Shown here: piece after piece, positions 24,262 to 34,569 of the stretch
Numbering within the stretch: the first letter of the stretch is position 1
Layout of the letters: each line of letters opens with the position of its first letter
Origin: Pseudomonas entomophila
Lineage (GTDB): Bacteria; Pseudomonadota; Gammaproteobacteria; Pseudomonadales; Pseudomonadaceae
Direction of reading: 5' to 3'
Length of the DNA: 64,000 nt
Assembly (NCBI RefSeq): GCF_018417595.1
Contig: NZ_CP070982.1
Coordinates: 500,001-564,000, forward strand
Program-made: the position numbers and the translations under genes
The notes under the pieces: generated by a model
Told to the model about the DNA's origin: nothing
The model's database searches: none
The model's input: only the letters and a program-made list of their open reading frames with translations

Positions 24262-25086
24262 ATGGCAATCGTTAAATGCAAACCGACTTCCCCTGGCCGC
24301 CGTTTTGTGGTCAAGGTGGTCAACAAGGAGCTGCACAAAGGCGCTCCTCACGCACCGCTGATCGAGAAAAAATCGAAGTCTGGTGGTCGTAACAACAATG
24401 GCCGCATCACCACTCGTCACGTTGGTGGTGGTCATAAGCAGCATTACCGTCTGGTCGACTTCCGTCGCAACGACAAAGATGGCATTCCAGCCACTGTCGA
24501 GCGTATCGAATACGACCCGAACCGTACTGCTCACATCGCCCTGCTGTGCTACGCAGACGGTGAGCGTCGCTACATCATCGCCCCTAAAGGCGTGAGCGCT
24601 GGCGACCAGCTGATCGCAGGTGCACTGGCCCCAATCAAGGCCGGTAACTCCCTGCAGCTGCGCAACATCCCAGTAGGTAGCACCGTTCACGGCATCGAAC
24701 TGAAGCCGGGTAAAGGTGCTCAGATCGCTCGTTCCGCTGGTGCTTCCGCTCAGCTGATCGCGCGTGAAGGCGTCTACGTGACTCTGCGTCTTCGCTCTGG
24801 CGAAATGCGTAAAGTACTGGCTGAGTGCCGTGCGACCCTGGGCGAAGTCTCGAACTCCGAGCACAGCCTGCGTTCGCTGGGTAAAGCGGGTGCCAAACGC
24901 TGGCGCGGCGTTCGCCCAACCGTTCGTGGCGTTGCCATGAACCCGGTTGACCACCCGCATGGTGGTGGTGAAGGTCGTACCTCCGGTGGTCGTCATCCGG
25001 TATCGCCATGGGGCTTCCCAACCAAGGGTGCTAAAACCCGCGGTAATAAGCGTACCGACAACATGATCGTCCGTCGTCGCAAGTAA
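24262..25086 (+). CDS. rplB: 50S ribosomal protein L2
   Basis: Required for subunit association and close to the peptidyl-transferase centre. The 274-aa protein has the L2 signature [18 protein letters not shown] near residues 220-237, including the conserved histidine implicated in activity. Confidence 0.97.
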
Positions 25087-25102
25087 CTAGAGGGATACGA
25101 CA

Positions 25103-25378
25103 GTGCCACGTTCTCTGAAAAAAGGTCCTTTTATCGATCTTCACCTGCTGAAGAAGGTCGAAGTGGCGGTGGAGAAGAACGATCGCAAGCCAGTTAAAAC
25201 CTGGTCGCGCCGTTCGATGATCCTGCCACAAATGGTCGGTCTGACCATCGCGGTACACAACGGTCGCCAACACGTCCCAGTTCTCGTGAACGAAGACATG
25301 GTCGGCCACAAACTGGGCGAGTTCGCCGGTACCCGCACCTACCGCGGGCACGTGGCTGACAAGAAAGCCAAGCGTTAA
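25103..25378 (+). CDS. rpsS: 30S ribosomal protein S19
   Basis: 30S head protein contacting S13 and the A-site tRNA. The 91-aa product starts with GTG ([15 protein letters not shown]) and contains [33 protein letters not shown] precedes it. Confidence 0.97.
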
Positions 25379-25389
25379 GGGGTAAGGAA

Positions 25390-25722
25390 ATGGAAGTAGC
25401 CGCTAAGTTGTCGGGCGCTCGCATCTCCGCCCAGAAAGCCCGCTTGGTCGCCGACCAGATCCGCGGGAAGAAGGTGGGCGAAGCGCTCAACCTGTTGGCC
25501 TTCAGCAGCAAAAAAGCCGCTGAAATCATGAAGAAAGTCCTCGAGTCGGCCGTTGCCAACGCCGAACACAACGAAGGCGCTGACGTTGATGACCTGAAGG
25601 TCTCCACCGTCTTCGTCAACGAAGGGCGTTCGCTGAAGCGCATCATGCCACGTGCCAAAGGCCGTGCTGATCGCATCGTCAAGCGGTCTTGCCATATCAC
25701 TGTCAAGGTTGCGGACAAGTAA
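25390..25722 (+). CDS. rplV: 50S ribosomal protein L22
   Basis: Its long beta-hairpin ([20 protein letters not shown]) lines the exit tunnel where macrolides bind. The 110-aa length is standard and there is no insertion or deletion in the hairpin. Confidence 0.97.
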
Positions 25723-25735
25723 CGGAGTCGATCAG

Positions 25736-26422
25736 ATGGGTCAGAAAGTACATCCCACTGGCATTCGCCTGGGAATCGTCAAGGAGCACACCTCCGTCTG
25801 GTATGCAGACGGCGCTACTTACGCAGATTACCTGTTGAAGGATCTGAAAACGCGTGAGTACCTCCAAGACAAACTAAAAAGCGCGTCCGTAAGCCGTATC
25901 GATATTCATCGTCCGGCTCAAACTGCACGCATCACCATCCACACCGCTCGTCCCGGTATCGTTATCGGCAAGAAAGGTGAAGATGTTGAGAAACTGCGTC
26001 AGGACCTGACCAAGCAGATGGGTGTGCCTGTGCACATCAACATCGAAGAGATCCGCAAGCCGGAACTCGACGCCATGCTGGTTGCTCAGAGCGTTGCCCA
26101 GCAGCTGGAGCGCCGCGTTATGTTCCGTCGCGCCATGAAGCGCGCCGTACAGAACGCCATGCGTATTGGTGCCAAAGGCATCAAGATCCAAGTGAGCGGT
26201 CGTCTCGGCGGTGCCGAGATCGCACGTACCGAGTGGTATCGCGAAGGTCGTGTGCCTCTGCACACCCTGCGTGCCGATATCGACTACAACACCTACGAAG
26301 CTCACACCACCTACGGTGTGATCGGTGTGAAGGTTTGGATCTTCAAAGGCGAAGTGATTGGTGGTCGCCAGGAAGAGCTGAAGCCTCAAGCACCAGCGCC
26401 TCGTAAAAAAGCTGCTAAGTAA
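25736..26422 (+). CDS. rpsC: 30S ribosomal protein S3
   Basis: mRNA-entry protein with helicase activity together with S4 and S5. The 228-aa protein starts [13 protein letters not shown]; the longer in-frame reading from 25652 overlaps rplV and is rejected. The KH domain GXXG ([11 protein letters not shown]) is at about residues 81-91. Confidence 0.97.
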   Translation: MGQKVHPTGIRLGIVKEHTSVWYADGATYADYLLKDLKTREYLQDKLKSASVSRIDIHRPAQTARITIHTARPGIVIGKKGEDVEKLRQDLTKQMGVPVHINIEEIRKPELDAMLVAQSVAQQLERRVMFRRAMKRAVQNAMRIGAKGIKIQVSGRLGGAEIARTEWYREGRVPLHTLRADIDYNTYEAHTTYGVIGVKVWIFKGEVIGGRQEELKPQAPAPRKKAAK

Positions 26423-26434
26423 GGGGTACGCCAA

Positions 26435-26848
26435 ATGTTGCAACCAAAGCGTACAAAATTCCGCAAGCAGATGACTGGCCACAACCGTGGTCTGGCACTG
26501 CGCGGTAGCAAGGTCAGCTTCGGCGAATTCGCTCTGAAAGCTGTCGCTCGCGGTCGTCTCACCGCTCGCCAGATCGAGTCGGCACGTCGTGCCCTGACCC
26601 GTCACGTAAAACGTGGCGGCAAGATCTGGATCCGTGTGTTCCCGGACAAGCCGGTTACCAAGAAGCCTCTCGAAGTGCGGATGGGTAAAGGTAAGGGTTC
26701 CGTGGAATACTGGGTTGCCCAGATCCAGCCAGGCAAAGTCCTGTACGAGATCGAGGGTGTTTCTGAAGAGCTGGCGCGCGAAGCTTTCGCCCTGGCTGCT
26801 GCAAAGCTGCCTCTCGCCACCTCCTTTGTTAAGCGGACGGTGATGTGA
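26435..26848 (+). CDS. rplP: 50S ribosomal protein L16
   Basis: Contacts A-site tRNA and completes 50S assembly. The 137-aa protein starts [19 protein letters not shown] and contains [19 protein letters not shown]. Its TGA overlaps the rpmC start. Confidence 0.97.
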
Positions 26849-27039
26849 TGAAAGCGAATGAACTTCGTGAAAAATCGGCACAGCAACTGAATGAGCAACT
26901 GCTCGGCTTGCTGCGCGACCAGTTCAATCTGCGCATGCAGAAAGCAACTGGCCAGTTGGGGCAGTCGCACCTGCTCTCGCAAGTTAAGCGTGACATCGCT
27001 CGCGTGAAAACTGTGCTCAACCAGCAGGCAGGTAAGTGA
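26848..27039 (+). CDS. rpmC: 50S ribosomal protein L29
   Basis: Small helical protein near the tunnel exit. 63 aa, starting [24 protein letters not shown] one codon upstream (26845) is in frame, but the ATG at 26848 gives the usual N-terminus. It shares one base with the rplP stop. Confidence 0.95.
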
Positions 27040-27041
27040 TC

Positions 27042-27308
27042 ATGGCTGAAGCTGAAAAAACCGTCCGTACGCTGACTGGCCGTGTCGTCAGCGACAAAAT
27101 GGACAAGACCATCACCGTTCTGATCGAGCGTCGCGTCAAGCACCCGATCTACGGTAAATACGTTAAGCGTTCGACTAAGCTGCACGCGCACGACGAATCC
27201 AACCAGTGCAAGATCGGCGACAAGGTTTCCATCCGTGAAACCCGTCCGCTGGCCAAGACCAAGTCCTGGGCACTGGTTGAAGTCCTCGAACGCGCTGTTG
27301 AAGTCTAA
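27042..27308 (+). CDS. rpsQ: 30S ribosomal protein S17
   Basis: Primary 16S-binding protein with an OB fold. 88 aa from [23 protein letters not shown]; an ATG two codons upstream (27036) overlaps the rpmC stop and is less likely. Contains [22 protein letters not shown]. Confidence 0.95.
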   Translation: MAEAEKTVRTLTGRVVSDKMDKTITVLIERRVKHPIYGKYVKRSTKLHAHDESNQCKIGDKVSIRETRPLAKTKSWALVEVLERAVEV

Positions 27309-27331
27309 GGGCTAGGGGTCGGAGAAATTTT

Positions 27332-27700
27332 ATGATTCAGACTCAATCCATGCTCGATGTGGCCGATAACAGCGGCGCTCGTCGCGTCATGTGCATCAAG
27401 GTGCTCGGCGGTTCCCACCGCCGTTACGCCGGCATCGGTGACATCATCAAGGTTACCGTCAAGGAAGCAATTCCGCGCGGTAAGGTCAAAAAAGGCCAAG
27501 TGATGACTGCTGTTGTCGTCCGTACCCGTCACGGTGTACGTCGCGCTGACGGTTCCATCATTCGTTTCGACGGCAACGCTGCTGTTCTGCTGAACACCAA
27601 GCAAGAGCCGATCGGCACTCGCATCTTCGGGCCAGTGACCCGTGAACTTCGTACCGAGAAGTTCATGAAGATCGTCTCGCTCGCCCCTGAAGTGCTCTAA
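27332..27700 (+). CDS. rplN: 50S ribosomal protein L14
   Basis: Subunit-interface protein and binding site of the silencing factor RsfS. The 122-aa protein starts [27 protein letters not shown] and is standard in length. First gene after the short 23-nt gap from rpsQ; corresponds to the start of the spc operon in E. coli. Confidence 0.97.
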
Positions 27701-27711
27701 GGAGATCCGAC

Positions 27712-28026
27712 ATGCAAAAGATTCGTCGTGACGACGAGATCATCGTGATCGCCGGCAAAGACAAAGGTAAGCGCGGTAAGGTGCTGAAGGTTCTGGCTGA
27801 TGACCGTCTGGTCATCGGTGGTGTGAACCTGGTCAAGCGTCATACCAAGCCTAACCCGATGGCGGGCGTCCAGGGCGGTATCGTCGAGAAAGAAGCGCCT
27901 CTGCACGCTTCCAACGTTGCCATCTTCAACGGTGAAACCAACAAGGCTGACCGCGTTGGTTTCAAAGTAGAAGACGGTAAGAAAATTCGTGTCTTCAAGT
28001 CGACCCAAAAAGCGGTTGATGCTTGA
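27712..28026 (+). CDS. rplX: 50S ribosomal protein L24
   Basis: Early 50S assembly initiator with an N-terminal KOW motif ([20 protein letters not shown]). 104 aa. Confidence 0.97.
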
Positions 28027-28046
28027 ACACTGCTAGGTAGAAGACC

Positions 28047-28586
28047 ATGGCACGACTGAAAGAGATTTACCGGAACGAAATCGCTCCTAAGCTTAAGGAA
28101 GAACTTAAGCTGTCGAACGTGATGGAAGTTCCGCGCGTTACCAAGATCACCCTGAACATGGGTCTGGGCGAAGCGATCGGCGACAAAAAAGTCATCGAGC
28201 ACGCTGTTGCTGACCTGGAAAAGATCACCGGTCAAAAGCCGGTCGTGACTTTCGCTCGTAAATCCATCGCGGGCTTCAAAGTCCGTGAAGGCTGGCCGAT
28301 CGGCGTCAAGGTGACCCTGCGTCGCGACAAGATGTACGAATTCCTGGACCGCCTGCTGGCGATCTCCCTGCCTCGGGTTCGCGACTTCCGCGGCCTGAAT
28401 GCCAAGTCCTTCGATGGCCGTGGCAACTACAGCATGGGCGTGAAAGAGCAGATCATCTTCCCGGAAATCGACTACGACAAGATCGATGCTCTGCGCGGTT
28501 TGGACATCACCCTGACCACCACTGCTCGTTCGGACGACGAAGGCCGCGCTCTGCTGCGTGCATTCAAGTTCCCGTTCCGCAACTGA
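28047..28586 (+). CDS. rplE: 50S ribosomal protein L5
   Basis: Central protuberance protein that binds 5S rRNA. The 179-aa protein contains [17 protein letters not shown] and the C-terminal [18 protein letters not shown] segment. Confidence 0.97.
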
Positions 28587-28599
28587 TTGGAGTAGGAAA

Positions 28600-28905
28600 A
28601 TGGCCAAGAAGAGCATGAAGAACCGCGAGCTGAAGCGTCAGCTCACGGTAGCCAAGTTCGCTAAGAAGCGTGCTGAGCTGAAAGCGACCATCGTCAACCT
28701 GAACGCCTCTCCAGAAGAGCGTTTCGCTGCCGTTGTCGCCCTGCAGAAGCAACCTCGTGACGCCAGCGCCTCGCGCCTGCGTAACCGTTGCCGCCTGACC
28801 GGTCGTCCGCACGGCGTGTACCGCAAGTTCGGCCTCGGCCGTAACAAGCTGCGCGAAGCCGCCATGCGTGGTGACGTGCCAGGTCTGGTCAAGGCCAGCT
28901 GGTAA
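28600..28905 (+). CDS. rpsN: 30S ribosomal protein S14, zinc-free form
   Basis: 30S head protein. The 101-aa product starts [13 protein letters not shown] and lacks the two CXXC pairs of the short zinc form, so it is the long C-minus type. RBS TTGGAGTAGG. It is followed by an unusual 210-nt gap with a terminator and a promoter. Confidence 0.97.
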
Positions 28906-28969
28906 CACCAGTTGGCGTGACCACCGGCGGAAGGGGAGTGATCTTCCGACCGCCGGTGACCTCGCAATG

Positions 28970-29000
28970 AAACAAGCCCCTATATGGGGCTTGTTTCGTT
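28970..29000 (+). terminator. Terminator-like hairpin inside the spc operon
   Basis: A perfect 11-bp stem (28970-28980 with 28986-28996) with a TATAT loop, followed by a modest T-rich tail. Another strong inverted repeat, CACCGGCGG with CCGCCGGTG, lies just upstream (about 28922-28958). Confidence 0.65.
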
Positions 29001-29019
29001 TCTGCCTTGTGTCTAGAAT
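28991..29019 (+). promoter_or_regulatory. Candidate promoter for rpsH and downstream genes
   Basis: TTGTTT (28991-28996), 17-nt spacer, TAGAAT (29014-29019). The -35 element is the descending arm of the hairpin just before it. A further 9-bp inverted repeat (29028-29036 with 29057-29065) would lie in the 5' leader of about 90 nt. Confidence 0.6.
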
Positions 29020-29115
29020 GACCGGCTCACCCGAGCCTGGGTTTTTTGCCCTGCGCGCTCGGGTGGTTGTGATAGCCGCAAGGCTAATAATTCTTGTATC
29101 AGGAGCATCTAGCCC

Positions 29116-29508
29116 ATGAGTATGCAGGACCCGTTAGCGGACATGCTAACTCGCATCCGTAATGCCCAGATGGCTGAAAAGTCTGTCGTAAGCATGCCTT
29201 CCTCCACCCTGAAGGTCGCGGTTGCCAAAGTACTGAAAGACGAAGGTTACATCGCCGGCTACGAAGTCACTGGCGAAGCCAAGCCTTCTCTGTCGATCGA
29301 ACTGAAGTACTTCGAAGGCCGTCCGGTCATCGAGGAACTGAAGCGTTCCAGCCGTCCTGGTCTGCGCCAGTACAAGGCCGTCTCCGAGCTGCCGAAAGTA
29401 CGTGGCGGCCTGGGCGTGTCTATCGTCTCCACCAACAAAGGTGTGATGACTGACCGCGCTGCGCGCGCTGCCGGTGTCGGCGGCGAAGTTCTGTGCACAG
29501 TGTTCTAA
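29116..29508 (+). CDS. rpsH: 30S ribosomal protein S8
   Basis: Binds the central domain of 16S rRNA; in E. coli it represses the spc operon. The 130-aa protein starts [18 protein letters not shown] and ends with the signature region [30 protein letters not shown] precedes the ATG. Confidence 0.97.
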   Translation: MSMQDPLADMLTRIRNAQMAEKSVVSMPSSTLKVAVAKVLKDEGYIAGYEVTGEAKPSLSIELKYFEGRPVIEELKRSSRPGLRQYKAVSELPKVRGGLGVSIVSTNKGVMTDRAARAAGVGGEVLCTVF

Positions 29509-29520
29509 GGGGAGATAGGC

Positions 29521-30054
29521 ATGTCTCGCGTCGCTAAGAACCCCGTTAAGCTGCCAGCAGGCGTCGAAGTCAAATTCGCCGGTCAGCAGCTTTCGGTGAA
29601 GGGTGCCAAGGGCACTCTCGAACTGAACGTTCACTCGTCTGTTGAAGTTACCGAAGAAGCTGGTGAGCTGCGTTTCTCCGCTCGCAACGGTGACCAGCAA
29701 GCTCGCGCCATGGCCGGTACCACCCGCGCCCTGGTGAACAACATGGTCCAGGGCGTAAGCCAAGGCTTCGAGCGCAAGCTCCAGCTGGTCGGTGTTGGTT
29801 ACAAGGCACAGGCCAAAGGCACCGTCCTGAACCTGGCTCTGGGCTTCTCGCATCCAGTGGATTACGAACTGCCAGCCGGTATCACCGCTGAAACCCCAAG
29901 CCAGACCGACATCCTGATCAAGGGTATCGACAAGCAGCTGGTAGGTCAGGTGGCCGCTGAAGTCCGCGGTTTCCGTCCGCCAGAGCCTTACAAGGGCAAG
30001 GGTGTGCGTTACGCGGACGAAGTAGTCCGTCGTAAAGAAGCCAAGAAGAAGTAG
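29521..30054 (+). CDS. rplF: 50S ribosomal protein L6
   Basis: Binds the sarcin-ricin region. The 177-aa protein starts [17 protein letters not shown] and has the C-terminal signature [16 protein letters not shown]. Confidence 0.97.
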   Translation: MSRVAKNPVKLPAGVEVKFAGQQLSVKGAKGTLELNVHSSVEVTEEAGELRFSARNGDQQARAMAGTTRALVNNMVQGVSQGFERKLQLVGVGYKAQAKGTVLNLALGFSHPVDYELPAGITAETPSQTDILIKGIDKQLVGQVAAEVRGFRPPEPYKGKGVRYADEVVRRKEAKKK

Positions 30055-30064
30055 GGCCTAGCAA

Positions 30065-30415
30065 ATGACCGACAAAAAAGTTACTCGACTGCGTCGCGCT
30101 CGCAAAGCACGCCTGAAAATGCACGAGCTCGAAGCCGTGCGTCTGTGCGTGTTCCGCTCCTCGCAGCACATCTACGCCCAGGTCATTTCGGCCGACGGCA
30201 GCAAGGTTCTGGCAAGCGCCTCGACCTTGGACAAAGAACTGCGTGATGGCGCCACCGGCAACATCGACGCGGCCACTAAGGTTGGCAAGCTGGTAGCTGA
30301 GCGTGCGAAAGCCGCCGGTGTATCTCAAGTTGCCTTTGACCGTTCCGGCTTCAAGTACCATGGCCGCGTCAAAGCGCTGGCTGATGCTGCTCGTGAAGGC
30401 GGGCTGGAGTTCTAA
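30065..30415 (+). CDS. rplR: 50S ribosomal protein L18
   Basis: 5S rRNA-binding protein. 116 aa; contains the [16 protein letters not shown] segment and the C-terminal [23 protein letters not shown]. Confidence 0.97.
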   Translation: MTDKKVTRLRRARKARLKMHELEAVRLCVFRSSQHIYAQVISADGSKVLASASTLDKELRDGATGNIDAATKVGKLVAERAKAAGVSQVAFDRSGFKYHGRVKALADAAREGGLEF

Positions 30416-30418
30416 GTT

Positions 30419-30919
30419 ATGGCAAATAACGATCAAAAGCGCGACGAAGGCTACATCGAGAAGCTGGTTCAAGTTAACCGCGTAGCCAAAACCGTAAAAG
30501 GCGGCCGTATCTTCACCTTCACCGCGCTGACCGTGGTAGGTGATGGCAAGGGCCGTGTTGGCTTCGGCCGTGGCAAATCGCGCGAAGTACCAGCCGCGAT
30601 CCAGAAAGCCATGGAAGCTGCCCGTCGCAACATGATTCAGGTAGACCTGAAAGGCACCACCCTGCAGTACGCCACCAAGGCCGCCCACGGCGCCTCGAAG
30701 GTCTACATGCAGCCTGCCTCGGAAGGTACCGGTATCATCGCCGGTGGCGCAATGCGTGCCGTCCTGGAAGTTGCTGGTGTTCAGAACGTCCTGGCCAAGT
30801 GCTACGGTTCGACCAACCCGGTGAACGTGGTTCACGCCACCTTCAAGGGTCTGAAAGCCATGCAATCCCCTGAGTCCATTGCTGCCAAGCGCGGCAAGAC
30901 TGTCGAGGAGATCTTCTGA
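30419..30919 (+). CDS. rpsE: 30S ribosomal protein S5
   Basis: Contributes to mRNA entry and decoding accuracy. The 166-aa protein contains [19 protein letters not shown] and [20 protein letters not shown]; the loop associated with spectinomycin resistance reads as the usual sequence. Confidence 0.97.
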   Translation: MANNDQKRDEGYIEKLVQVNRVAKTVKGGRIFTFTALTVVGDGKGRVGFGRGKSREVPAAIQKAMEAARRNMIQVDLKGTTLQYATKAAHGASKVYMQPASEGTGIIAGGAMRAVLEVAGVQNVLAKCYGSTNPVNVVHATFKGLKAMQSPESIAAKRGKTVEEIF

Positions 30920-30921
30920 TC

Positions 30922-31098
30922 ATGGCAACCGTAAAAGTAACGCTGATCAAGAGCGTCTCGGGCCGTATCCCTAACCACAAGCTGTGCGTTAAGGGTCTGG
31001 GTCTGCGTCGCATCGGTCACACTGTAGAAGTCCAGGATACTCCCGAGAACCGCGGGATGATCAACAAGGCCTACTACATGCTGAAGGTCGAGGGCTAA
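30922..31098 (+). CDS. rpmD: 50S ribosomal protein L30
   Basis: A 58-aa protein read directly from the sequence: it starts [17 protein letters not shown] and ends [12 protein letters not shown], the L30 pattern with the [22 protein letters not shown] core. It begins 2 nt after the rpsE stop and ends 3 nt before rplO. Confidence 0.95.
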   Translation: MATVKVTLIKSVSGRIPNHKLCVKGLGLRRIGHTVEVQDTPENRGMINKAYYMLKVEG

Positions 31099-31101
31099 TC
31101 A

Positions 31102-31536
31102 ATGAAACTCAATGATCTGAGTCCAGCGCCGGGTTCCCGTCGCGAGAAGCACCGTCCGGGCCGTGGTATCGGTAGCGGTCTGGGTAAGACTGGTGGCCGT
31201 GGCCACAAAGGTCAGACCTCCCGTTCCGGTGGTTCCATTGCTCCAGGCTTCGAAGGCGGTCAACAGCCGCTGCACCGTCGCCTGCCGAAGTTCGGCTTCG
31301 TCTCTCTCAAAGCCATGGATCGCGCTGAAGTGCGTCTGTCCGAGCTGGCCAAGGTGGAAGGCGATCTGATCACCGTTCAGTCCCTCAAGGACGCCAACGT
31401 GATCGGCCAGCACGTACAGCGCGTGAAAATCATGCTGTCGGGCGAAGTCACTCGCGCAGTCACCCTCAAGGGTATCGCCGTCACCAAAGGTGCACGTGCG
31501 GCTATCGAAGCAGCTGGCGGCAAGTTCGAGGAATAA
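31102..31536 (+). CDS. rplO: 50S ribosomal protein L15
   Basis: Late 50S assembly protein. 144 aa; the Gly/Arg-rich N-terminal tail ([19 protein letters not shown]) is typical. Its TAA abuts the secY ATG. Confidence 0.97.
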   Translation: MKLNDLSPAPGSRREKHRPGRGIGSGLGKTGGRGHKGQTSRSGGSIAPGFEGGQQPLHRRLPKFGFVSLKAMDRAEVRLSELAKVEGDLITVQSLKDANVIGQHVQRVKIMLSGEVTRAVTLKGIAVTKGARAAIEAAGGKFEE

Positions 31537-32868
31537 ATGGCTAAGCAAGGTGCTCTCTCTTCGCTCGGTAAGGGCGGGATGTCGGAACTCTGGGCTCGTC
31601 TGCGTTTTCTGTTCATGGCGATCATCGTCTATCGAATCGGCGCGCACATCCCGGTGCCAGGCATTAACCCGGACCGTCTCGCGGATCTGTTCCGGCAGAA
31701 TGAGGGGACCATTCTTAGCTTGTTCAACATGTTTTCCGGCGGCGCGCTGGAGCGCATGAGCATTTTTGCACTGGGGATCATGCCGTACATCTCGGCGTCG
31801 ATCATCATGCAGCTCATGACCGCTGTCAGCCCGCAGCTGGAGCAGTTGAAGAAGGAAGGTGAAGCTGGCCGTCGCAAGATCAGCCAGTACACCCGCTACG
31901 GCACCGTTATCCTGGCGCTGGTTCAAGCCATTGGCATGTCCATTGGCCTGGCCAACCAGGGCGTGGCGTTTTCTGCAGGCCTCGGCTTCCATGTCGTCGC
32001 CGTCTCCACCTTCGTGGCGGGCGCGATGTTCATGATGTGGCTGGGCGAGCAGATCACCGAGCGCGGTGTGGGCAACGGTATCTCGATGTTGATCTTCGCA
32101 GGTATCGTTGCCGGTCTTCCGAGAGCAATCGGGCAGTCTTTCGAGTCTGCGCGTACAGGCGATATCAACATCTTCGCCCTGGTCGCAATCGGTTTGCTGG
32201 CAGTAGCGATTATCGGTTTCGTGGTGTTCATCGAGCGTGGTCAGCGTCGTATCGCCGTTCACTACGCCAAGCGTCAGCAGGGCCGCAAGGTCTTCGCTGC
32301 GCAGACCAGCCACCTGCCGTTGAAGGTGAACATGGCGGGCGTAATCCCGGCCATTTTCGCGAGCAGCATTCTGCTGTTCCCGGCTTCGCTGGGTGCCTGG
32401 TTCGGTCAGTCCGAGGGTATGGGCTGGCTGCAGGACATCTCGCAGTCGATCGCTCCTGGTCAGCCGTTGAACATTCTGCTGTTTAGTGCAGGGATCATTT
32501 TCTTCTGCTTCTTCTACACAGCGTTGATGTTCAACCCGAAAGACGTAGCGGAAAACCTGAAGAAGTCCGGTGCCTTTATTCCGGGTATCCGTCCTGGTGA
32601 GCAGTCGGCACGCTACATTGATGGCGTCCTGACCCGTTTGACCATGTTCGGTGCTCTTTACATGATGGCCGTCTGCCTTCTGCCCCAGTTCCTGGTGGTG
32701 GCAGCAAACGTGCCGTTCTACCTTGGCGGGACCTCGTTGCTGATTGTGGTAGTGGTTGTGATGGACTTCATGTCCCAAGTACAATCGCACCTCGTTTCGC
32801 ACCAGTACGAATCCCTGATGAAGAAAGCCAACCTGAAAGGCTACGGCGGCAGCGGTCTGCTGCGCTGA
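31537..32868 (+). CDS. secY: SecY: preprotein translocase channel subunit
   Basis: Forms the protein-conducting pore of SecYEG in the inner membrane. The 443-aa protein has about ten hydrophobic segments, the first near residues 24-42, and the motifs [14 protein letters not shown] and the cytoplasmic loop region after [10 protein letters not shown]. The C-terminal tail ends [16 protein letters not shown]. It begins immediately after the rplO stop codon, so the two are coupled; SecE is encoded at 5748-6116. Confidence 0.97.
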   Translation: MAKQGALSSLGKGGMSELWARLRFLFMAIIVYRIGAHIPVPGINPDRLADLFRQNEGTILSLFNMFSGGALERMSIFALGIMPYISASIIMQLMTAVSPQLEQLKKEGEAGRRKISQYTRYGTVILALVQAIGMSIGLANQGVAFSAGLGFHVVAVSTFVAGAMFMMWLGEQITERGVGNGISMLIFAGIVAGLPRAIGQSFESARTGDINIFALVAIGLLAVAIIGFVVFIERGQRRIAVHYAKRQQGRKVFAAQTSHLPLKVNMAGVIPAIFASSILLFPASLGAWFGQSEGMGWLQDISQSIAPGQPLNILLFSAGIIFFCFFYTALMFNPKDVAENLKKSGAFIPGIRPGEQSARYIDGVLTRLTMFGALYMMAVCLLPQFLVVAANVPFYLGGTSLLIVVVVVMDFMSQVQSHLVSHQYESLMKKANLKGYGGSGLLR

Positions 32869-32898
32869 TTTAGCCCCTTAAGGTTCGAGGAGTCGGTA

Positions 32899-33015
32899 AT
32901 GAAAGTTCGTGCATCGGTGAAAAAGCTGTGCCGTAACTGCAAGATCATTCGTCGCGAAGGTATCGTGCGCGTGATCTGCAGCGCGGAACCGCGTCACAAG
33001 CAGCGCCAAGGCTGA
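32899..33015 (+). CDS. rpmJ: 50S ribosomal protein L36, zinc-binding form
   Basis: 38 aa read directly from the sequence, starting [15 protein letters not shown]. The zinc ligands C11, C14, C27 and H33 are all present. RBS CGAGGAG lies about 10 nt before the ATG. It is the last gene of the spc block before a terminator. Confidence 0.95.
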   Translation: MKVRASVKKLCRNCKIIRREGIVRVICSAEPRHKQRQG

Positions 33016-33032
33016 GTGTGATCTGCGCTTCA

Positions 33033-33064
33033 AACCCAGCAGCTAGTGTGCTGCTGGGTTGATT
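33033..33064 (+). terminator. Hairpin terminator after rpmJ
   Basis: A perfect 10-bp stem (33033-33042 with 33051-33060) with an 8-nt loop, followed by only a few T residues, so termination may be partial. Confidence 0.7.
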
Positions 33065-33087
33065 ATTCGTTTCTACAGCGATATTAT
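33059..33087 (+). promoter_or_regulatory. Promoter of the alpha operon (rpsM-rplQ)
   Basis: TTGATT (33059-33064), 17-nt spacer, TATTAT (33082-33087). The -35 begins within the last bases of the rpmJ terminator stem. Confidence 0.75.
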
Positions 33088-33146
33088 CTCGCGCCCTATT
33101 TCTTGGCTTCCGGGGCGTAGGTAGCTGTCAATTGGAGTCCCACTGA

Positions 33147-33503
33147 ATGGCCCGTATTGCAGGCGTCAACATTCCAGATAACAAGCATACTGTTATCTCG
33201 CTGACCTACATCTATGGTGTCGGTCGCACAACTGCACAGAAGATCTGTGCAGACGCTGGTGTCAACCCAGCCGCTAAGATCAAGGATCTGAGCGACGAGC
33301 AAATCGAAACCCTGCGTGGCGAAGTCGCGAAGTTCACCACCGAAGGTGACCTGCGTCGTGACATCAACATGAAGATCAAGCGCTTGATGGACCTGGGTTG
33401 CTACCGCGGCCTGCGTCATCGTAAAGGTCTGCCGGTTCGCGGTCAGCGCACCAAGACCAACGCACGCACCCGTAAGGGCCCGCGTAAGCCGATCCGCAAG
33501 TAA
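33147..33503 (+). CDS. rpsM: 30S ribosomal protein S13
   Basis: 30S head protein contacting L5 and tRNA. 118 aa, starting [21 protein letters not shown], with the signature [22 protein letters not shown] near the C-terminus. Confidence 0.97.
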
Positions 33504-33521
33504 TCGCCCAGGAATATAGAC

Positions 33522-33911
33522 ATGGCAAAACCTGCTGCTCGTCCTCGTAAGAAAGTCAAAAAGACAGTGGTTGATGGCATCGCCCACATCCATGCGTCTT
33601 TCAACAACACCATCGTGACCATCACCGACCGTCAGGGCAACGCACTGTCCTGGGCTACTTCCGGTGGTTCGGGTTTCCGTGGTTCGCGCAAATCCACCCC
33701 GTTCGCAGCTCAGATCGCTGCTGAGCGTGCTGGTCAAGCTGCGCTGGAATATGGTCTGAAGAACCTCGACGTCAACGTCAAGGGTCCAGGTCCAGGTCGT
33801 GAATCCGCCGTTCGTGCACTGAACAGCTGCGGCTACAAGATCGCCAGCATCACCGACGTGACGCCAATCCCGCATAACGGGTGCCGTCCGCCGAAGAAGC
33901 GTCGCGTGTAA
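33522..33911 (+). CDS. rpsK: 30S ribosomal protein S11
   Basis: 30S platform protein. 129 aa; contains [18 protein letters not shown] and the conserved end [13 protein letters not shown]. Confidence 0.97.
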
Positions 33912-33926
33912 TCAGGAGACAGATAA

Positions 33927-34547
33927 ATGGCACGTTACATTGGTCCAAAATGCAAACTGTCTCGCCGTGAAGGCACTGACCTGTTCCTGAAGAGCGGCGT
34001 TCGCGCTCTGGAATCGAAGTGCAACATCGAAGCAGCCCCAGGTATCCACGGCCAGCGCCGTGGCCGTCAGTCCGACTACGGTACCCAGCTGCGCGAGAAA
34101 CAAAAAGTCCGTCGTATCTACGGCGTGCTGGAGCGTCAATTCCGCGGTTACTACCAAGCGGCTGCCTCGAAGAAAGGCGCCACCGGTGAGAACCTGCTGC
34201 AGATGCTCGAGTGCCGTCTGGATAACGTCGTCTACCGTATGGGCTTCGGCTCGACTCGTTCCGAGTCCCGTCAGCTGGTTTCGCACAAAGCGATCAGCGT
34301 CAACGGTAAGACTGTGAACATTCCATCCTACCAAGTTCGTCCGGGTGACGTGGTCTCGGTTCGCGAGAAGTCGCTGAACCAGCTGCGCATTGTTCAAGCC
34401 CTTGAACTGTGCGCCCAGCGTGGCCGCGTTGAGTGGGTAGACGTGGATGCTGCTAAAAAGTCGGGCGTTTTCAAGAACGTTCCTGCTCGCAGCGACCTGT
34501 CCGCCGACATCAACGAAAACCTGATTGTCGAGCTCTACTCCAAGTAA
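33927..34547 (+). CDS. rpsD: 30S ribosomal protein S4
   Basis: 16S rRNA assembly initiator and, in E. coli, repressor of the alpha operon. The 206-aa protein has the S4 RNA-binding domain near residues 94-160 ([20 protein letters not shown], then [14 protein letters not shown]). The N-terminus lacks a zinc-binding cysteine cluster. Confidence 0.97.
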   Translation: MARYIGPKCKLSRREGTDLFLKSGVRALESKCNIEAAPGIHGQRRGRQSDYGTQLREKQKVRRIYGVLERQFRGYYQAAASKKGATGENLLQMLECRLDNVVYRMGFGSTRSESRQLVSHKAISVNGKTVNIPSYQVRPGDVVSVREKSLNQLRIVQALELCAQRGRVEWVDVDAAKKSGVFKNVPARSDLSADINENLIVELYSK

Positions 34548-34569
34548 GGGCTAGAAAATAGGTGCATCC

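Noticed and set aside
28868..29119. An 83-codon open frame spanning the rpsN-rpsH gap
   Set aside because: It runs through two inverted repeats and a terminator, has no plausible ribosome-binding site and resembles nothing; it is read as a regulatory region instead.
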